DNA from: Stentor roeselii
Taxonomy: Eukaryota; Ciliophora; Heterotrichea; Heterotrichida; Stentoridae
DNA length: 64,000 nucleotides
Direction of reading: 5' to 3'
NCBI GenBank assembly: GCA_006503475.1
Contig: RSEH01000137.1
Span: 1 to 64,000, forward strand
Part shown: piece after piece, positions 28,473 to 37,623 of the stretch
Numbering within the stretch: position 1 is the first letter of the stretch
Layout of the letters: each line of letters opens with the position of its first letter
Made by a program: the position numbers and the translations under genes
The notes under the pieces: generated by a model
What the model saw: the letters and a program-made list of their open reading frames with translations, nothing else
The model's database searches: none
What the model was told of the DNA's origin: nothing

Positions 28473-28908
28473 ATTAAGAGGGTGTAGATATTTTTTGTTA
28501 TTTGTATGGTTTTATGTCATAATATGCAGTGTTGAATTAAAAGGTTGTAGATAAGGCTTTGAACATAATTTGTATTTTCTAATGTGTTTATTAAAAGGTT
28601 GAAGATATTGCTTGGACATAATTCGCATTTTCTAATGTTTAAATTAAAAGTTTGAAGATAGAGCTATGGACATAATTCATATTTTCTAATGCTTTTATTA
28701 AAAGGTTGAAGATAGAGCTTTGAACATAATTCGTATTTTCAATGTGTTAATTAAAAGGTTCTATATAGTACTTTAAACATAATTCCTGCTTTTAATCTTA
28801 AAAAAATCTCCTTTCCTATATATCCCCGAAATCTGTTGATTATTAAAATTTTCAACCTGAGTTAATTTTCATTAACCCAGTCTTTAAATCCACCCCATTA
28901 ACCCAAAA
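28473..28908. repeat. intergenic with five ~54-bp tandem repeats
   Basis: From 28536 to about 28794 a unit starting 'attaaaaggttgaagata' and ending 'attttctaatg' recurs five times with substitutions. A more diverged copy covers 28455-28535, so the array seems to begin within the kinase gene's last codons. The remaining ~110 bases are the C/A-rich leader of the SAPS gene. Confidence 0.8.
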
Positions 28909-30513
28909 ATGTTCTCTGGCAACTTATTCGCGATGTTTTCAAACTTCCGAAACTTTTCAAGTAACCTCGACACCCTTCTAGACAATCCAGAAGTAACCTT
29001 AGGTCAAGTCCTAGACGAGGAAAGTGTAATTTCAAGTCTCAACACCCAGAACTCCAAACTAATCGACTAGTACTTTCTATTCAGCCTCTCCACTGATCGG
29101 CTTTCGAATCTTCTCGACTTCATCCTTGTCTTCCCAGAAGAAGGTTCTGACAACAAGCGGAGTTTTCGCTATCCTTTCATTTCCTGCGAAATATTCTGCG
29201 CGGACTGCAGCCCCCTTTCCACAAAAATCTTTGAAAGTGAAGCCCTTCTCATGAAATTCTTCGATTTTCTTGACTCTTCAGGAAATGCGATTCAAGTCGG
29301 GTATTATTCCAGGATTTTTCTGAACTTTTTAATGAAAAACCCGAAAATTTTGCTTTATTTACTTGCACAACTCGGATTTTTTCCGAAACTTGTTCAACTT
29401 CTGGATTTTCGGGCTTTTGGAGAGGTTATTGAAAAAATCGTGATTTTTGAAGCGAATGTTCAGGAATCTTTTATTAAACAAAGGGTGGAACTGGTGAAGC
29501 AGGTTGCTTTAATTGCGAAGGAAGATGGAAATAAAGGGAAAAATGCTGCACAGGTCTTGGTGAATGTTTTGAACTGGACTGGAGATATCAATAATCGCGT
29601 TCTTCTCGTCGATTTTTTTCAATCTGAAGATTTTTTAGATATTGTCTTTGAATCAGAGATTTTAACGGTTATTAAAAGTCTCATCACCTCGCCACTTATC
29701 AGGTCTCGAGAAATGATTTTAAAGAAATTGTCAAGTTTTTTACCGAAAATGAAAAAAATCTTAGAAAGTGAAACTGAAGAGATTAGAAATACTTTACAAG
29801 AAGTTATGAAAACTTTAGGAAATCGCAAAATTTTAGTCATTTCTATTGTTTTAGAAGCTCTTAAATGTCGAGAGGAAGGATTTTATCAGGAACTTGCATT
29901 TTCTGGGATTTTAGAAAAAATTTTGAAGTTGTTTTGGGAACATGAATGGAACTCGTTTTTGCATGTTCAGGTTTTTTCTATTGCGGAAATCATCTTACTC
30001 GGCCAAGATTCTCTTAAAAAAATTTTACTTGATGATTCTGGACTTTTGCAGGGAATAGTCACCCGGTTCAACTCGAACCCAAGGAAAAAAACGTAAGTTT
30101 TAAAAAGGTATCATCCAGAAATTAAACCTGGATATGATGGAGTTCTCATCAAAATCGCAAATTTAATTGAAAAAGTTGAAAAAAACTCTGAAGAAATCGA
30201 AAAAATCACGGAAAAAATAGAAGGATGGGATGATTTCAAGAAAAATACCTTGAAAAATAAGAATTCTATTCAAAGTCGACAACTTGGAGGATATACTTTG
30301 GCCAGCTTTGAACAGGATGATGTACCTTTGCCTGAAGAAGAGGTTGAAAAAGAGCAGATTGAAAAAAATGATGAAAATCTTTTGGAAACTGATGAAAATG
30401 ATGGAAACTTCCAGGAACTTGAACTTAGTCCTGATGTTAAAAAAACTACCTTGGAATGGAAGGATTTCGGCACAAGTGTAGTTGATATTGATGAAGAGTA
30501 TTGGAGGTTTTAA
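28909..30513 (+). CDS. SAPS-domain protein phosphatase regulatory subunit (PPP6R/SIT4-associated)
   Basis: 524 residues from three exons; introns at 29070-29084 and 30093-30107. The N-terminus carries the SAPS signature: LDTLLDNPEVTLGQVLDEE, NSKLIDYL across the first splice junction, and RSFRYPFISCEIFCAD. An armadillo-like helical repeat region follows to about residue 400 and an acidic tail ends the protein. SAPS proteins bind the PP6/Sit4 catalytic subunit and set its substrates, including TOR-linked and DNA-damage targets. Splicing is required: both introns remove stop codons or restore the frame. Stop is TAA. Confidence 0.9.
29070..29084 (+). other. 15-nt intron, gtactttctattcag
   Basis: GT...AG, 15 nt, A at position 10, phase 2. 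The unspliced frame hits TAG at the junction; splicing gives KLIDYLS, a conserved SAPS motif. Confidence 0.95.
30093..30107 (+). other. 15-nt intron, gtaagttttaaaaag
   Basis: GT...AG, 15 nt, A at position 10. Splicing removes an in-frame TAA and gives KKTYHPEIKPGYDG. Confidence 0.93.
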
Positions 30514-30884
30514 TAGAAAGACAAGTTTTTATAGGATAATAAAGGATTAATTGAGTTATGATGTTTTATTGATGGATTATAAAGGATTAATTGAGCTATG
30601 ATGTTTTATCGAAGGATAATAAAGGATTATTTGAGTTATGATGTTTTATTGAAGGATAATAAAGGATTATAAAGGATTATTTGATTTATGATGTTATATT
30701 GAAGGATAATAAAGGATTAATTGAGTTATAATGTTTTATTCAAATGAGGTTATTTAAACTAAAACCTAGGTTTATCAAGAAAAATTCAATTTTCGATAAA
30801 ATTTCATCAATTAAATGAAAATCAATATAAACTCATTACATCCCAAAAAGCCATTCCTAAATCCTTAATAAAACCTTACTTACA
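30514..30884. repeat. intergenic with five ~40-bp tandem repeats
   Basis: At 30534-30743 a unit beginning 'ggataataaaggattaattg' and ending 'gatgttttattgaa' occurs five times. Four copies are 40 bp and the fourth is 50 bp through an internal 10-bp duplication. It lies between convergent 3' ends, like the 54-bp repeat upstream of this gene, but the unit is unrelated. Confidence 0.85.
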
Positions 30885-31676
30885 TTAAAACTCCGATTTC
30901 AAATTATGATTTATTACCGTCAAACACTTTTCACAAAGTATCTTCCTAACCTCATCCAAACTCAAACTTTCCCTTAATTCCTGAGTGATTTTTTCAATCT
31001 TTCCCAAGAGTTCATCTTTTTCCGTTTCCAACTGAAGCGCTTCAATTTTCAAGTTTTCAAGAAGAAATTCAGCTTCACTGCATTGTTCACTCATATTTTT
31101 TTCAGCACTATTAAGTTCATCTAAAATATTCCTGAGTTCATCAGCGACTTTTCGAAGCCTTGCACCTCGATTTTGTTCATTTTCCAAGGTGCTGATAAGT
31201 TCTTGCTCATATTTTTTATGATTCCACTCTTGTTTACTAAGTTCCATTTCAATATCATTCACCATACTTACCTTGTTCACATGTTCTCTAAATAAACTCT
31301 CATTGGTTTCTTTTGATTCTTTCAGTTCTAAAGCGATTCGAGTGATTTCTTTCGAGATTTCTTCATCGATCTCTTTTTTTGTCTCTTCTAAGTCGCAAGT
31401 ATCACAGATGGAAACTGACTCGTTCATCAAGAAACGCTTTCGGGTGCAGTGGTCTGAGCAGAAACAGCTGAAACAGACCTGACAGATTATTTTCCGACGA
31501 AGGACAAAACCTTTACGGCAAACTTGACATCGTTTGCCAAGACTGTCTTCTCCTGCTGCTGATGACTTGTTGGCTGGGTTAACCATGCCAGGTGCCGTCG
31601 AATTGGTAGTCGCTTCAGAAACCCAAGACTCATCATCCCGGCCCTTGTCCAACAACGACTTTCCCGATTGTTTCAT
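30885..31676 (-). CDS. FYVE-like zinc finger and coiled-coil protein
   Basis: 263 residues from ATG at 31676; a longer frame to 31739 would overlap the divergent J-domain gene and is not used. Residues about 50-92 hold a treble-clef pattern: CQVCRKGFVLRRKIICQVC, then CFCSDHC and CDTC, resembling FYVE/FYVE-related fingers. The classic R(R/K)HHCR patch is degenerate (RRKIICQVC), so PI3P binding is uncertain. The rest (about 95-260) is coiled coil. Stop is TAA. Confidence 0.75.
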   Translation of the reverse strand: MKQSGKSLLDKGRDDESWVSEATTNSTAPGMVNPANKSSAAGEDSLGKRCQVCRKGFVLRRKIICQVCFSCFCSDHCTRKRFLMNESVSICDTCDLEETKKEIDEEISKEITRIALELKESKETNESLFREHVNKVSMVNDIEMELSKQEWNHKKYEQELISTLENEQNRGARLRKVADELRNILDELNSAEKNMSEQCSEAEFLLENLKIEALQLETEKDELLGKIEKITQELRESLSLDEVRKILCEKCLTVINHNLKSEF

Positions 31677-31687
31677 GTTTATAAAAA

Positions 31688-32053
31688 ATGACAACAAAAA
31701 AATCTTTCTATCAAGTCCTCTGCGTCTCTCCAGATTCATCAGAAGCTGAAATGAAGCTAGCTTACCACAAACTAGCCCGAAGGTATCACCCAGACAAGAA
31801 CCTTGACGACGAAGAAGCGGCTACAGAAAAGTTCAAAGAAGTGATTTCCGCCTACAACACCCTGAGCGACCCTTACAAAAGAATGGTTTACGACTTGTAC
31901 GGGGCCGAAGACGATAAAACCCTCGAGTCCAGTCGCAGTGAAAAGTCCAGCGAAGAATGGAAGAATCTGGAAAAAAGGACTGCAAGAAAAGCCAAAAGAA
32001 GCCGGTCGAGAACTGACAATCGCCGAGGAAAAGGAAGGAAAACTTCGAATTGA
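31688..32053 (+). CDS. J-domain (DnaJ/HSP40-type) protein
   Basis: 121 residues. J domain at about 6-70 with the HPD motif (ARRYHPDKNLDDEEAATEKF) and helix IV LSDPYKRMVYDLYG. A Lys/Arg/Ser-rich tail follows (KRSRSRTDNRRGKGRKTSN), suggesting nuclear or RNA contact. No Gly/Phe or zinc-finger region, so it is a class C J protein that would stimulate an HSP70. Its ATG is 11 bases from the divergent ATG at 31676. Stop is TGA, rare in this window; the next in-frame stop (TAA) is 45 bases on. Confidence 0.88.
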   Translation: MTTKKSFYQVLCVSPDSSEAEMKLAYHKLARRYHPDKNLDDEEAATEKFKEVISAYNTLSDPYKRMVYDLYGAEDDKTLESSRSEKSSEEWKNLEKRTARKAKRSRSRTDNRRGKGRKTSN

Positions 32054-32101
32054 TTAATGATTAAAAACAGTTATGCGAGTTTCAAGAAGCCACGTTAATA
32101 A

Positions 32102-32545
32102 ATGATTTATCTTGTTTTTCTTCTTTTAATGATTTTCACTCACGGATGCAAAAAATACGAAACGAATAATCCTAGGTTTTACTGTGATGACATCGTTAAG
32201 TGGAAAGTATCAACTGAAACTCAGGAAAACGCCTGGAGTCTTAACAAACAAGCTTATTCTTTGTATTATGATTTGAAAACAAGGTACGTCGAAAATAAGA
32301 ATAGCTCTGCTCCGAGTTTGTCTTGTCTTGCCGTCGCTCGTGAATTTTTCTGTGCTTATTCATTTCCTTATTGCAAAGATGAAGTAAACGACCCAAATCG
32401 AGGAGTTTGTACTTTTTTATGCGACATTTTCAAGAAAAGGTGCCCGGACGAGGACCATCATAAATACTGCAAGAATAGCAAAAGTCAAGACTGTAGCTTT
32501 GGAAAATATTTTGTTTTGGGACTTTTATTTGCTTTAATTCTTTAG
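32102..32545 (+). CDS. secreted or anchored Frizzled-like Cys-rich protein
   Basis: 147 residues. Signal peptide MIYLVFLLLMIFTHGC; a Cys-rich core (about 24-127) with SLSCLAVAREFFCAYSFPYC and CTFLCDIFKKRC, matching the spacing of the Frizzled/CRD fold; and a hydrophobic C-terminus (YFVLGLLFALIL) suited to a GPI anchor or a single membrane span. Fz-type domains bind lipid-modified ligands in animals; the ciliate role is unknown. Starts 48 bases after the J-domain gene. Stop is TAG. Confidence 0.75.
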   Translation: MIYLVFLLLMIFTHGCKKYETNNPRFYCDDIVKWKVSTETQENAWSLNKQAYSLYYDLKTRYVENKNSSAPSLSCLAVAREFFCAYSFPYCKDEVNDPNRGVCTFLCDIFKKRCPDEDHHKYCKNSKSQDCSFGKYFVLGLLFALIL

Positions 32546-32617
32546 ACTTTAGTTTATCGGGTTATAGACCCTTGAATAACAGGATTTTCAAAGTGTTGGC
32601 TGTAGAAGAATATAAAA

Positions 32618-33583
32618 ATGTCTAAGCTTGTTCTGATTGCACTTGGATTACTTGCACTGTCATCAGGAATGAAACTTAGAGGGTCTGATGACCAGTCTGA
32701 AGGCAACTACGACGACTTGCAAGCGTTTTTAAATGGGTTCATGACCGGGTACACTGGTCAGAGCGCTAACCTTCAAAACTGTCTCTCGACTGAGACTCAG
32801 AATAACTTGAACAAAATCCTGGCCTCGACATACTTCTTCATGATTACTGAGCAGTTGTCAGAAATCAAATCAGCTTATGTGGAGTTCTTGCAAACCCTCT
32901 CCAATGCTTGCCTTGAATGTGGAGTCGGCTCTGTGGAGAAGTCACTTAACGAAGGTATCAGTGAAAAAGGACAGATCTGGTTCGAAGTAAACCTGGCGTA
33001 CAACTTCGGGAAAGTGGAAACTGCTTCAAAGAAGATTATTAGTCAGATTGAGTCTAGAGATTATCTTAATGCTGGAGTCACTGTTGGAGAATTGACTAAT
33101 CTTTTGATTCCTTATCAGTCTGCTTCGCACCTGTCATCGTCTTTGGAGTTCGAACAAGCTGCTTATCAAGCCTGGTGGAGAGGACTTGTTTCGGCTCTGG
33201 CAGTGAATAACAAGAAATATGGAGCTTGTGCTTTGTATTTATTGAACTTCGCCAATACTACTATTGCACCGATTACTGACTTTGAAAAGCTGTCTCATAG
33301 AGATATGTCTGGGTTTAACACCCTGTTTGGAGATTTAGCGACTACTCTTACTTATGTTAACACTAAGTATACAGGATTCTGCCAGTTCGACCTACTCATT
33401 GCGAATATTGAGGACTTGTTTGGAAAAGGCGGATTCACTGAATTGCTAACCAGATATGGAGCCCGAGCAATTACTATCAACTCAGCTTTTGTCAACATTA
33501 AAGACTGCAGTGCCAATACTTATTCATGTGGACAAGGATATGGAGTCGTCATCAAGTACCTCCTTAACTGGTCTATTAATTAG
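32618..33583 (+). CDS. secreted protein of unknown family
   Basis: 321 residues with a signal peptide (MSKLVLIALGLLALSSG). The mature part is mostly helical with scattered Cys residues that could pair. No transmembrane segment follows. Family not recognised. Codon use is somewhat richer in G and C than neighbours, as expected of a well-expressed gene (inference). Stop is TAG. Confidence 0.72.
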   Translation: MSKLVLIALGLLALSSGMKLRGSDDQSEGNYDDLQAFLNGFMTGYTGQSANLQNCLSTETQNNLNKILASTYFFMITEQLSEIKSAYVEFLQTLSNACLECGVGSVEKSLNEGISEKGQIWFEVNLAYNFGKVETASKKIISQIESRDYLNAGVTVGELTNLLIPYQSASHLSSSLEFEQAAYQAWWRGLVSALAVNNKKYGACALYLLNFANTTIAPITDFEKLSHRDMSGFNTLFGDLATTLTYVNTKYTGFCQFDLLIANIEDLFGKGGFTELLTRYGARAITINSAFVNIKDCSANTYSCGQGYGVVIKYLLNWSIN

Positions 33584-33600
33584 GATATATAAACTTAGAA

Positions 33601-34650
33601 ATGGAATTACTCAAACAAATCATTCGACAGAAACAGGAAAAAAAGAACTGTGAAAAAGAAGCACAAGTAGTGAGAGGAAAACAGGAATCTAATGGAATGG
33701 ATAATTTATTGGATGAAAAAAATAACACCTTGGATACGATAAATAACACCCTAGAAGAAAAAAATATCGATTTGGAAGAAAAAAATATCGATTTGGAAGA
33801 AAAAAATAACACCCTGGAAGGAAAAAATAACACCCTGGAAGGAAAAAATAACACCCTGGAAAGAAAAAATAACACCCTTGAAAGAAAAAATAACACCCTT
33901 GAAAGAAAAAATAACACCCTGGAAGAAAAAAATAACACCCTGGAAGATAAAAATAACACCCTAGATGAACCTGAACTAGTTTTTAGATTAAGAAAACTAA
34001 AACAACCTGTCAAGCTATTTGGAGAGTCATTCCAAGAAAGACTAGAAAGGCTGATGAAAGCTGAGGAAGATTTCATTCAACGTAAAAGAAACAAACCAGA
34101 AGCTGAAGTCAACATCTCAGCTTTAGAAGAAATCTTTCCTGCTGATGTTGGTTTATATGAAGATTCAAGTTTTTTCAGGCAAGCCCGTGAATGTCAAAGT
34201 TTTGAATCGCAAGGCAAGGTTTGGAAGAAAGAAAAGTGGAGACATCCTTTTATCGAAGAGGCTGAAGAACTTGATCAAGTATCCAAGTCATTAATTATCA
34301 GTCTTTATTGGAGGACTGTTTTAGAAAAATGGACTGAAAACTTCAGAGATGAAGAAAGAAAATTGTATTCTTCGACCCTTTTGATATTTAAAAAACTGAT
34401 TCATGTTTTGAAGATGCAGGATCTTCAAGATCAGGTGTTGAATATGCTGTTTATTTGTGTGAGACACTGTCAGCTCCATTCGTATCAAAAAGCTTATGAT
34501 GTGCATCTGCAATTGTCAAGTCTCACTTCATTCCACAAAAATGAGCACAAGTCAGGAGCAATGAACTCAGACCTAGGTTTCCGGAAAATAGCTCAAACAT
34601 TCAAGCGAATAATAACTTTATCCGAGAGACTTTTCCCTTCCCATTGTTGA
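33601..34650 (+). CDS. PRP18: pre-mRNA splicing factor Prp18 with a heptad-repeat insert
   Basis: 349 residues. Residues about 36-122 are about twelve imperfect copies of a 7-residue unit (KNNTLEE and variants), mirrored by a 21-bp DNA repeat at about 33716-33975. Next comes the Prp4/Prp18-type motif LRKLKQPVKLFGESFQERL (about 129-147). The C-terminal helical Prp18 domain lies at about 215-345 (VSKSLIISLYWRTVLEKW, YQKAYDVHLQLS). Prp18 acts with Slu7 in the second step of splicing at the 3' splice site. The 'WPIGVT' loop typical of other Prp18 proteins is not conserved. Stop is TGA; read-through would run about 300 bases into the next gene. Confidence 0.72.
   Translation: MELLKQIIRQKQEKKNCEKEAQVVRGKQESNGMDNLLDEKNNTLDTINNTLEEKNIDLEEKNIDLEEKNNTLEGKNNTLEGKNNTLERKNNTLERKNNTLERKNNTLEEKNNTLEDKNNTLDEPELVFRLRKLKQPVKLFGESFQERLERLMKAEEDFIQRKRNKPEAEVNISALEEIFPADVGLYEDSSFFRQARECQSFESQGKVWKKEKWRHPFIEEAEELDQVSKSLIISLYWRTVLEKWTENFRDEERKLYSSTLLIFKKLIHVLKMQDLQDQVLNMLFICVRHCQLHSYQKAYDVHLQLSSLTSFHKNEHKSGAMNSDLGFRKIAQTFKRIITLSERLFPSHC
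33716..33975 (+). repeat. 21-bp in-frame tandem repeat inside Prp18
   Basis: About twelve copies of a 21-bp unit like 'aaaaataacaccctggaag', encoding KNNTLEE-type heptads. Copy-to-copy differences are few, so the array is probably young or still changing length. Confidence 0.9.
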
Positions 34651-34675
34651 ATTTTAGCCATAATAATTAACAGTT

Positions 34676-35110
34676 ATGAAGAGAACAAAAGAAAACTGGC
34701 TCTTCGGTCATCCAGAAGACAGGTCAGAAATCTCAGGACTGCGAAAATTTGACGGAGAGGACTTACACTACCAAGAAAGAAAAAAAGCTCAGCAAGAGAC
34801 TCAGAAGCGCTGGTTAGAAGAGCAGAAGGCGGAAAAGGAAAGAAGGAAACAACAGGAGGAAGAAGAAGAAAGAATGTACGCCTTTCAAACAATCCAAGCC
34901 AACAGGATGAGAGGAATGTTAGAAGACGAGTTAGAAAACAAGAAGAGAACAATGCAAGCCTCAACACGAGACACTAACATTCAGCTTCACAGAGAAAGAA
35001 TGGATAAAGAAAAAAGAGAAAGAGAGACCAAACTCAGAGCAGAAGATGACGAGCTTGATCATCAGGCGACTATTCGAAAAGTGCCGGGATATGTGAATCC
35101 ATTGGAGTGA
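34676..35110 (+). CDS. RIB43A-like doublet-microtubule protein, short form
   Basis: 144 residues, highly charged. Family features: LFGHPEDR near the N-terminus, FDGEDLHYQERKKAQQETQ followed by KRWLEEQKAEKERRKQ, then an extended helix. RIB43A/RIBC proteins are filamentous inner proteins of ciliary doublet microtubules, usually about 380 residues. Only the N-terminal third is present and no continuation is seen downstream, so this is either a short family member or a truncated one. Stop is TGA followed by GTT TAA. Confidence 0.7.
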   Translation: MKRTKENWLFGHPEDRSEISGLRKFDGEDLHYQERKKAQQETQKRWLEEQKAEKERRKQQEEEEERMYAFQTIQANRMRGMLEDELENKKRTMQASTRDTNIQLHRERMDKEKRERETKLRAEDDELDHQATIRKVPGYVNPLE

Positions 35111-35183
35111 GTTTAAAATAGTTATTAAGATAGTTCAAATCTTTTACAAGTTTTCGATTATTCTATGCTTCATTGTGGAATAA

Positions 35184-36848
35184 ATGATTAACTGGGTAAC
35201 TTTTTTCTCCCTGTTCTTAACTTGCACCCTCTGCTTGTATATCATCTATCATTACTCATCAAAGTCAACAAGCAAGCTGATTTATATCACTGTCTTCTGC
35301 GGGCTCTTCTGTGCTTTCAGCCTGGTAGGTCTAGTCCCTTACGACATCTACACAACAAAGCACTTAAAAGATTCCTCATCTAAAAACGAACTTTTCATAA
35401 TGTGGCAAGTTCTCTTTTGGTCCTCATTCGTTCTTTGTTGGTTCTTTCTCCCTATTCTTAGAATCTATGAAATTTCAGGTGATTTTTCATGGAAAGCTCG
35501 ATTGAAAAGTTCGGTAAAGACTCAATTAAGAGAGTTTTTAATTGTCGGGATTATTGGAATTGTGATTCTTCTTGTTGTGTTGATTAAAAGTTTAGTTGAT
35601 TTTGAAGATTTGCCTACGATTTTAGCCTTTTTGAGCAATACCTGGGGACTTTTCTTGGTTATGATTTTTTTGGGATATGGACTTGTCGCTGTTCCTAGAG
35701 AATTCTGGAGAGCTGGAAATTTGAAAGGAAATTTGGAGTTTTTGTATGTTAAACTTGTGAATGTTGATGAGGAAGTGACACTTGCTAGTGGGAATCTTGA
35801 TGATGCTGTTAAACGTGTTTGTGCTGCTTCTAGTAAAGTGCCTAGGGATTCTATGTTGAGGGAACAGATTGATGTGGTTAATCAGGCTTGTCCTGATAGT
35901 TTGAGAGAGTTTCATATGAATAGGGGAGCTGATGCTAGTTTAATTACTGGAGTGGTCACGGAAAAAACTTTGGTTGACCTGCACTCTTCCCTAAAGATCG
36001 CCCTTGTTGAGTACAAAAGAAGTAAATGTGAATGGTCTAAATGCGTTCAAGAAATTTTAACTGCTGAAGATATCCTAAAATCTGAGAATTCACCAACACG
36101 TCGAATAAACTTCCTTCTTTTAGACCGTAGCGATAGTAGCAGATTATTTCAATATTTAGAATGGGCTTACTATATAAAGATTCGACCAGTACTCTGTCAA
36201 TTCTTATCAATGTTTTTTGCTCTGATGTCTATTCTGGTGATTTTAGGAGAATGTACAATGTTTACCAGTTTGCCAATTGGAGTTTTCCCTTTGATTGTTA
36301 AAGATGATCTGGGTTTATACTTAAGTCAGTTGTTGACGTTGCTGCCTTTGAGCTATATAATATTTTGCACATATTTCGCATTCTTCAATCTAAAACTTCC
36401 AGGTCTCTACGGCCTATACTCTAAAAACACCGAGCCCTGCAGTTTAGCCTACTGTGCCTTTTACTTAACCCGCCTTTCAGCGCCTCTGGCGCTGAACTTT
36501 TTCTACTTAGTAAAAGTGACAAACGCTGTATTTTGGGACGTTGTAGTATCCTCAGACGCCGTAGGTGACATATTCGAGATGCTAAACACTTACTTTCCAT
36601 GCACCTTATTCTTCTTCACCCTTCTAAACTACTTAAACACCTACTCAAAAATCTTAAGTCTCTTAGGCGTGAATCAATTAAACTTCATAGACGCAAGTTC
36701 GGCTTACAAGATAAAAGAAGGCAAAGCTTTAGTTAAACGTGAAAGAGTGAATCTAGAACGAGACCTAAAGACAAAAAGACTAACCGACTGGGAAATGTCA
36801 AGTCTTGAAGTTCTTCGCGATTCAGGTTACGGTTCTTTCAAGATTTAG
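35184..36848 (+). CDS. LMBR1-domain multipass membrane protein
   Basis: 554 residues with about nine hydrophobic spans: an N-terminal span, spans near 35-60, 75-95, 115-137 and 150-170, then four to five between about 335 and 500. A long soluble loop (about 190-330) with helical content separates the halves. Landmarks fit LMBR1/LMBD2: LVGLVPYDIYTTKHL and the region 'YLEWAYYIKIRPVLCQFLS'. LMBR1-like proteins include lipocalin receptors and endosomal or lysosomal membrane proteins. Stop is TAG, 19 bases from the convergent neighbour. Confidence 0.8.
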   Translation: MINWVTFFSLFLTCTLCLYIIYHYSSKSTSKLIYITVFCGLFCAFSLVGLVPYDIYTTKHLKDSSSKNELFIMWQVLFWSSFVLCWFFLPILRIYEISGDFSWKARLKSSVKTQLREFLIVGIIGIVILLVVLIKSLVDFEDLPTILAFLSNTWGLFLVMIFLGYGLVAVPREFWRAGNLKGNLEFLYVKLVNVDEEVTLASGNLDDAVKRVCAASSKVPRDSMLREQIDVVNQACPDSLREFHMNRGADASLITGVVTEKTLVDLHSSLKIALVEYKRSKCEWSKCVQEILTAEDILKSENSPTRRINFLLLDRSDSSRLFQYLEWAYYIKIRPVLCQFLSMFFALMSILVILGECTMFTSLPIGVFPLIVKDDLGLYLSQLLTLLPLSYIIFCTYFAFFNLKLPGLYGLYSKNTEPCSLAYCAFYLTRLSAPLALNFFYLVKVTNAVFWDVVVSSDAVGDIFEMLNTYFPCTLFFFTLLNYLNTYSKILSLLGVNQLNFIDASSAYKIKEGKALVKRERVNLERDLKTKRLTDWEMSSLEVLRDSGYGSFKI

Positions 36849-36867
36849 TTAAAATAAGCTTACATAA

Positions 36868-37566
36868 CTACCAAAACTTCGAGAAACTCGTACTTCGATC
36901 ACCTCTAACCGATCGATTCGCACTGATGACTGAAAATGAATTCCTTCTAGGATTTAAACTCACAGAAGAGTTACTTCGACTTTCTTTCCTTATCTCACTA
37001 TTACTCGAACATAAGTTTTCATTGAAAGGCGCCTTTATTTTTCTTTCCTTTCCCCTTCTTTCCTGAGGAATTCTGTGATTTTCAGTAGATTTTGGAATCA
37101 TTTTGCAGTATTCGTTAACGAACTGACCATTTAAAAACTGGTCAGCGATTCTTAAAACTTCGCTGTTTTCAACTGAAGCGTAGTCTGTTATTATCTCTGG
37201 GTTGACAATGCTTGGAGTTTTCATATGGTCTGGTCGACGTGATAGCGTCGGCTTCGTTGATAGGACTTGTGTTGAAGTCGAAAAGTGAAATTTTGAATTG
37301 TCTGGTCTTGAATCAGTAAATCTTGGAGTGTCTCCAGCCTCGTCTTTTATTTGAGACTTTATTCTTGATAGGAATGATGAAGGCTTTGAAGGCTTTTCTG
37401 ATGTTGTTGAGTCGATTTGTTCGAGGATTTTAGAGAAGTCGATTGAAAGGGATTGAATGTTGTATATGCCGAAGAGGATTATACCGAGAATGCAGTTTAG
37501 ATGCTTTTCTTCAGGGTATCTTGAAAGGAACTCTGATATTATCGGGTTTGATATTATTACATTCAT
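36868..37566 (-). CDS. hypothetical Ser-rich protein
   Basis: 232 residues. The N-terminus (about 1-45) is hydrophobic-helical (HLNCILGIILFGIYNIQ), the rest Ser/Arg/Lys-rich and probably disordered. No domain recognised. It follows the BTB gene on the same strand with a 57-base gap; the two C-terminal/N-terminal regions share a basic, Ser-rich style but not sequence. Stop is TAG. Confidence 0.6.
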   Translation of the reverse strand: MNVIISNPIISEFLSRYPEEKHLNCILGIILFGIYNIQSLSIDFSKILEQIDSTTSEKPSKPSSFLSRIKSQIKDEAGDTPRFTDSRPDNSKFHFSTSTQVLSTKPTLSRRPDHMKTPSIVNPEIITDYASVENSEVLRIADQFLNGQFVNEYCKMIPKSTENHRIPQERRGKERKIKAPFNENLCSSNSEIRKESRSNSSVSLNPRRNSFSVISANRSVRGDRSTSFSKFW

Positions 37567-37623
37567 TTATAAGGAAGTAGTGAAATTTTAGTGTAGAGGT
37601 AAAAGTTTAAGTTACATTTTAAG

